64,000 nt of DNA from Euborellia annulipes (Eukaryota > Arthropoda > Insecta > Dermaptera > Anisolabididae): assembly GCA_023213315.1 (NCBI GenBank), contig JAKCPI010011624.1:1-64000 (forward strand). The letters are read 5' to 3'. Shown piece after piece: positions 61,541 to 64,000 of this stretch (its first letter is position 1; every line of letters begins with the position of its first letter). The notes below the pieces were generated by a model, which did no database searches, was not told the origin of the DNA, and was given only the letters and a program-made list of their open reading frames with translations. Both the position numbers and the translations under genes were made by a program.

Positions 61541-62628
61541 TTTTGAGAAAAAAAGAACAAAAATTGTTGTAGAAAATTAATATATAAGAAAAAATTTAAT
61601 TTTTCAGGACATAAAAGATTTTTTGGAAGTCTGGGCTCGTCTTGATTTAAATAATATTCGAAATAATATACAAAAGTTTAAACAGGGTGCATACCTTAAC
61701 ATCGAAAATCATCTTCTTTGCCTTGCTTGGGTAAGCGAGGTTCCTGCAAGGTAAAGTTTTACCGCAATTTTAATAAATTAGTTATATTGAACTTTTGTAA
61801 ATATAATATCTTATTTTAGAGCCCACGAGAGATTTCCATTACAACATCCGAAAACTTCCAATGTATCCGACACTTCTAATTCAACAAATGATAATCAGCC
61901 AAAAAAAGCAGATCAAGAAAATCAAAATTATTTTCCTGCAGGCACTGGATATAGTGCTCATGGAAAAATTGATAAAGGATGGGACAAAAAAGCTTATTTA
62001 GCAGCTAGACGAGAAAAAGATAAACAGGTTAATTGTATTTTTTATTTTATCTTCCATGGAAAGTTAATTAATAAAAAAAAAATTGATTATGTGAGAGAAG
62101 AATGGAATTAGTGGAATTTATTCTCTACAACTATATTTTATTTAGGTCGTTTTTTGGATCCCTCATTTTCCCTTAATTCCATCAAATCTATGCTTTAACT
62201 TTAGGATACATATTATATTTTCTTTTTACCCATGGTTACTCACTTAAAAAATCTTCATTATTTTTCCTTTTTAAAATGTGTATTAATAATTTAAATATTC
62301 TCCTTTTAGATTGAATCTGTTTTGGAATTAATACTAGAAGAGCTTCGAATAGAAATTGGATCAAAAGCTAGACCTGATTGTCGATTGGCTGCACCTGCTG
62401 GACAAATTTATTCAAGTTTTACAACTGGAATTCTATCAACATTTATTGAACAACCAAAAGAAGGTGAAGATACTTCACAGCATCTTCAGGTTAGATAAAA
62501 ATTTATCTTTGTTTTACTTTCTCTTCCTACCATGGTATATATATATGCAAATTATACTTAGAATATCTTTCATATATATATATATATATATATATATGTT
62601 CTGAACCCGAGAAAACTTATCTTCGCTT

Positions 62629-62690
<62 letters not shown>

Positions 62691-64000
62691 AGATTCAACG
62701 ATGGAAAATATATAATATTACTTTACTTACATATAGAGAGAGAGAGTCTGAAAAAGTATTAGATTCATATAAAAAAATCGAGATTTTGATTAAAATACAC
62801 GCTTTGATATCCCTTGAGTCCAAAAAAGTGGATCCCGCAAAATGGTATCATATGTGTAAACAAAATATTTTGATAAAATTCAAAAATCATTTATTTTTTA
62901 GATGCTCTTTAAAATGTATATTCTCATCTTTCTTTCAAATTGGATAATTATAGGCAGGAGCAGTCAATAAAAAAGACTCTGTTTGCTGGTTCTAATCTCG
63001 GAGACGTTTCGGCTCTTTTAATATAAGTGCCATCCTCAGTCCATACTAATTTCTTTCAAATTGTATTACTATTATACCAAGCACAGAACTCAATTTTCAA
63101 TTACCGAAGGTAAGAGAAAGTTATTTTCTGTGCGACCAGATACACCAATATATTAAAAAGTTTTCCATTTTTTATTCTTATTATATATATTAATATTTAT
63201 AGATTGAAGCTTAATGAGTGATGCAGAGATTGTATTGTAATTGTAGACCGAAACTCCTCAAACTACGCTGATTTTCGGCAAGGGTATAGAAGAGAAAAAC
63301 AAAAATAAAATTTTTTTTTCCCCCAAATGAGTTTATTTTCTATATATATATATATATATATAATGAAAGATATTCTAAGTTTAATTTACATAAATATTTA
63401 TATTTTATTTTAAAATGAAAGAGTGTGGATGCAGTCCAATAATTATATTAAGAAAATTCTAACTAGTAGTTTATTTTTGGACAGGTTTAACAGATGGTAT
63501 GTATATATAATCAAAAAATTATTAAAATTTTTAATAATTTATTAGTTCTTGACAGATGCATAACTGTTTGTTGTGCCGAAACAGTTATGCATCTGTCAAG
63601 AACTAATAAATTATTAAAAATTTTAATAATTTTTTGATTATATATACATACCATCTGTTAAACCTGTCCAAAAAATAAACTACTAGTTAGAATTTTCTTT
63701 TTATATTTTATGTTTCAATAGAATGAGTCATTCTTATTACATAACTTCCAATACACACTACGATACCCTCATTCTATTGAGGCTGGAATTATTTGTTTAA
63801 TATAATTAAAATATAGACTTTGCTTTTTAATTTACCTCCTGATATTTACCTTTATTTTATTTTTAGGATGTTTATTGTATAATTGAGGCCTCGGCTTTAA
63901 TCCCTTTTCTGGAGATAAAGTTACAGAGCGATTCATTTCTTGAAATTTGCCAACATACTGCAGTTTATCGATGTATAATAGATATTATTGCTGAATTGGC
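60533..64000 (+). CDS. UBC-17/BIRC6-related ubiquitin-conjugating-like protein, 5' part
   Basis: Five exons in phase (60533-61471, 61608-61750, 61820-62027, 62310-62489, 63867-64000+) give 534 residues; the gene continues past the window. Residues 1-115 look like an RWD-type fold, followed by an acidic Ser/Glu/Asp stretch (about 120-150). Residues 205-345 resemble a UBC fold like that of UBE2Q (WSVFFSKFHPES, FTMDLYPFYPPVVKVVRP, WKP). At the usual catalytic site the sequence is ASMDIL, with Ser293 where active E2s have Cys; Cys290 lies close by. The next parts (PAGTGYSAHG, ALIPFLEIKLQSDSFLEI) resemble the region before the E2 domain of BIRC6. I infer a true E2 domain downstream. Role: probably ubiquitin transfer. 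The start was chosen as the first in-frame ATG after the splice site. Confidence 0.7.
61472..61607. other. Gene 2 intron 1
   Basis: 136 bp, GTAATT...TTTCAG, with an AT dinucleotide run near 61510-61536. Confidence 0.85.
61608..61750 (+). CDS. Gene 2 coding exon 2
   Basis: 143 bp, phase 0 start, ends in a split Arg codon (AG|A), donor GTAAAG. It encodes the last helices of the UBC-like domain (DIKDFLEVWARLDLNNIRNN) and HLLCLAWVSEVPAR. Confidence 0.9.
61820..62027 (+). CDS. Gene 2 coding exon 3
   Basis: 208 bp, acceptor TTATTTTAG, donor GTTAAT (GT but a weak consensus). It has a polar Asn/Ser/Thr linker followed by PAGTGYSAHGKIDKGWDKKA, resembling the GYGTGS..W segment of BIRC6-type proteins. 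Confidence 0.88.
62028..62309. other. Gene 2 intron 3
   Basis: 282 bp, T-rich, GTTAAT...CCTTTTAG. Nothing else was recognised. Confidence 0.8.
62310..62489 (+). CDS. Gene 2 coding exon 4
   Basis: 180 bp, 60 codons, phase 0 at both ends, donor GTTAGA. It encodes ESVLELILEELRIEIG and a low-complexity Pro/Glu tail (EQPKEGEDTSQHLQ). Confidence 0.88.
62512..63150 (+). mobile_element. Degenerate HINE split by a Penelope-like insertion
   Basis: CTTTCTCTTCCTACC start, then at 62755 AAGTATTAGATTCATAT, TCGAGATTTTGATTAAAATA, TTTAGATGCTCTTTAAAATG. After an insertion (about 62940-63060) the 3' hairpin remnant ACCAAGCACAGAACTCAA ... ACACCA follows at 63077-63146. Confidence 0.65.
63001..63042 (-). ncRNA. 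Hammerhead-ribozyme-like motif
   Basis: Minus strand: GGA (stem I), CTGAGGA, extra T, GGC...GCC (stem II, 3 bp), GAA, ACGT, C, TCC. Stem I GGA/TCC pairs. The stem II loop is long (about 14 nt). Confidence 0.58.
63451..63698. repeat. Near-perfect 119/120-bp inverted repeat, 9-bp spacer
   Basis: Arms 63451-63569 and 63579-63698 start AGAAAATTCTAACTAGTAG and differ only by one base in an A-run. The spacer is GTTGTGCCG. It lies in an intron, so the pre-mRNA would form a hairpin of about 120 bp. Confidence 0.92.
63867..64000 (+). CDS. Gene 2 coding exon 5, cut by window end
   Basis: Acceptor TTTTTAG; 134 bp open to the end. It encodes CIIEASALIPFLEIKLQSDS, FLEICQHTAVYRCIIDIIAE, close in pattern to the LIPxxxxYLRNDSxLDMxxH segment before the E2 domain in BIRC6. 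Confidence 0.88.

Larger units (their letters stand above)
62490..63866. other. Gene 2 intron 4 with nested repeats
   Basis: Contains a degenerate HINE split by a hammerhead-bearing insertion, (AT)n runs at 62570-62685 and 63342-63362, and the 120-bp inverted repeat at 63451-63698. The sequence around 62550-62580 recurs inverted at 63365-63400 (CTTAGAATATCTTTCAT). Confidence 0.8.

Overview
This is a eukaryotic window: AT-rich, very repeat-dense invertebrate DNA, most likely from an arthropod. I lean towards a crustacean, but the sequence does not settle that. Only two protein-coding genes are supported, both spliced and both on the + strand. Nearly everything else is transposable-element sequence, much of it nested.

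Gene 1 (3439-48508) is an RGK-family (Rad/Gem/Kir type) small GTPase, spread over seven recognised exons and about 45 kb, with one 27-kb intron (7227-34597). Exon phases join without a break into 442 codons: a basic, Pro/Ser/Ala-rich N-terminal extension, a GTPase core with an atypical G3 region, and the RGK-type C-terminal tail. The start codon is not visible and should lie upstream. Gene 2 (60533-64000, running off the end) encodes an RWD/UBC-like domain followed by a region resembling the part of BIRC6/UBC-17-type proteins that precedes their E2 domain. The expected E2 domain would lie beyond the window.

Repeats, by family: (1) a tRNA-derived SINE of about 280 bp, about 20 copies and fragments, with A/B boxes, a conserved internal hairpin, poly(A) tail and 10-13 bp target duplications. 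(2) An about 650-1050 bp element with a CTTTCTCTTACC 5' end, an internal GT/GTCT microsatellite and a large 3' hairpin, about 25 copies, which looks like a non-autonomous Helentron (HINE/DINE-1 type). (3) Many hAT MITEs with 8-bp target duplications, including composite units of 2.9 and 4.4 kb. (4) Harbinger-like, piggyBac-like and Tc/mariner-like elements. (5) A Helitron-like family with a GC-rich 3' hairpin. (6) Solo copies of a structured motif that fits a type-I hammerhead ribozyme, probably Penelope-like, several inside very long inverted repeats.

Region by region: 1-3.4 kb upstream/intronic repeats; 3.4-7.2 kb two N-terminal exons around a triple-nested DNA transposon; 7.2-34.6 kb giant intron with most nested elements and a possible CRE-rich regulatory island near 26 kb; 34.6-48.5 kb the remaining exons; 48.5-60.5 kb intergenic, with an inverted pair of long Helentron-like copies; 60.5-64 kb gene 2. 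The most notable observations are the covarying hammerhead-like motifs, the composite hAT units, the hairpin-ended element family and the 107-120 bp inverted repeats.
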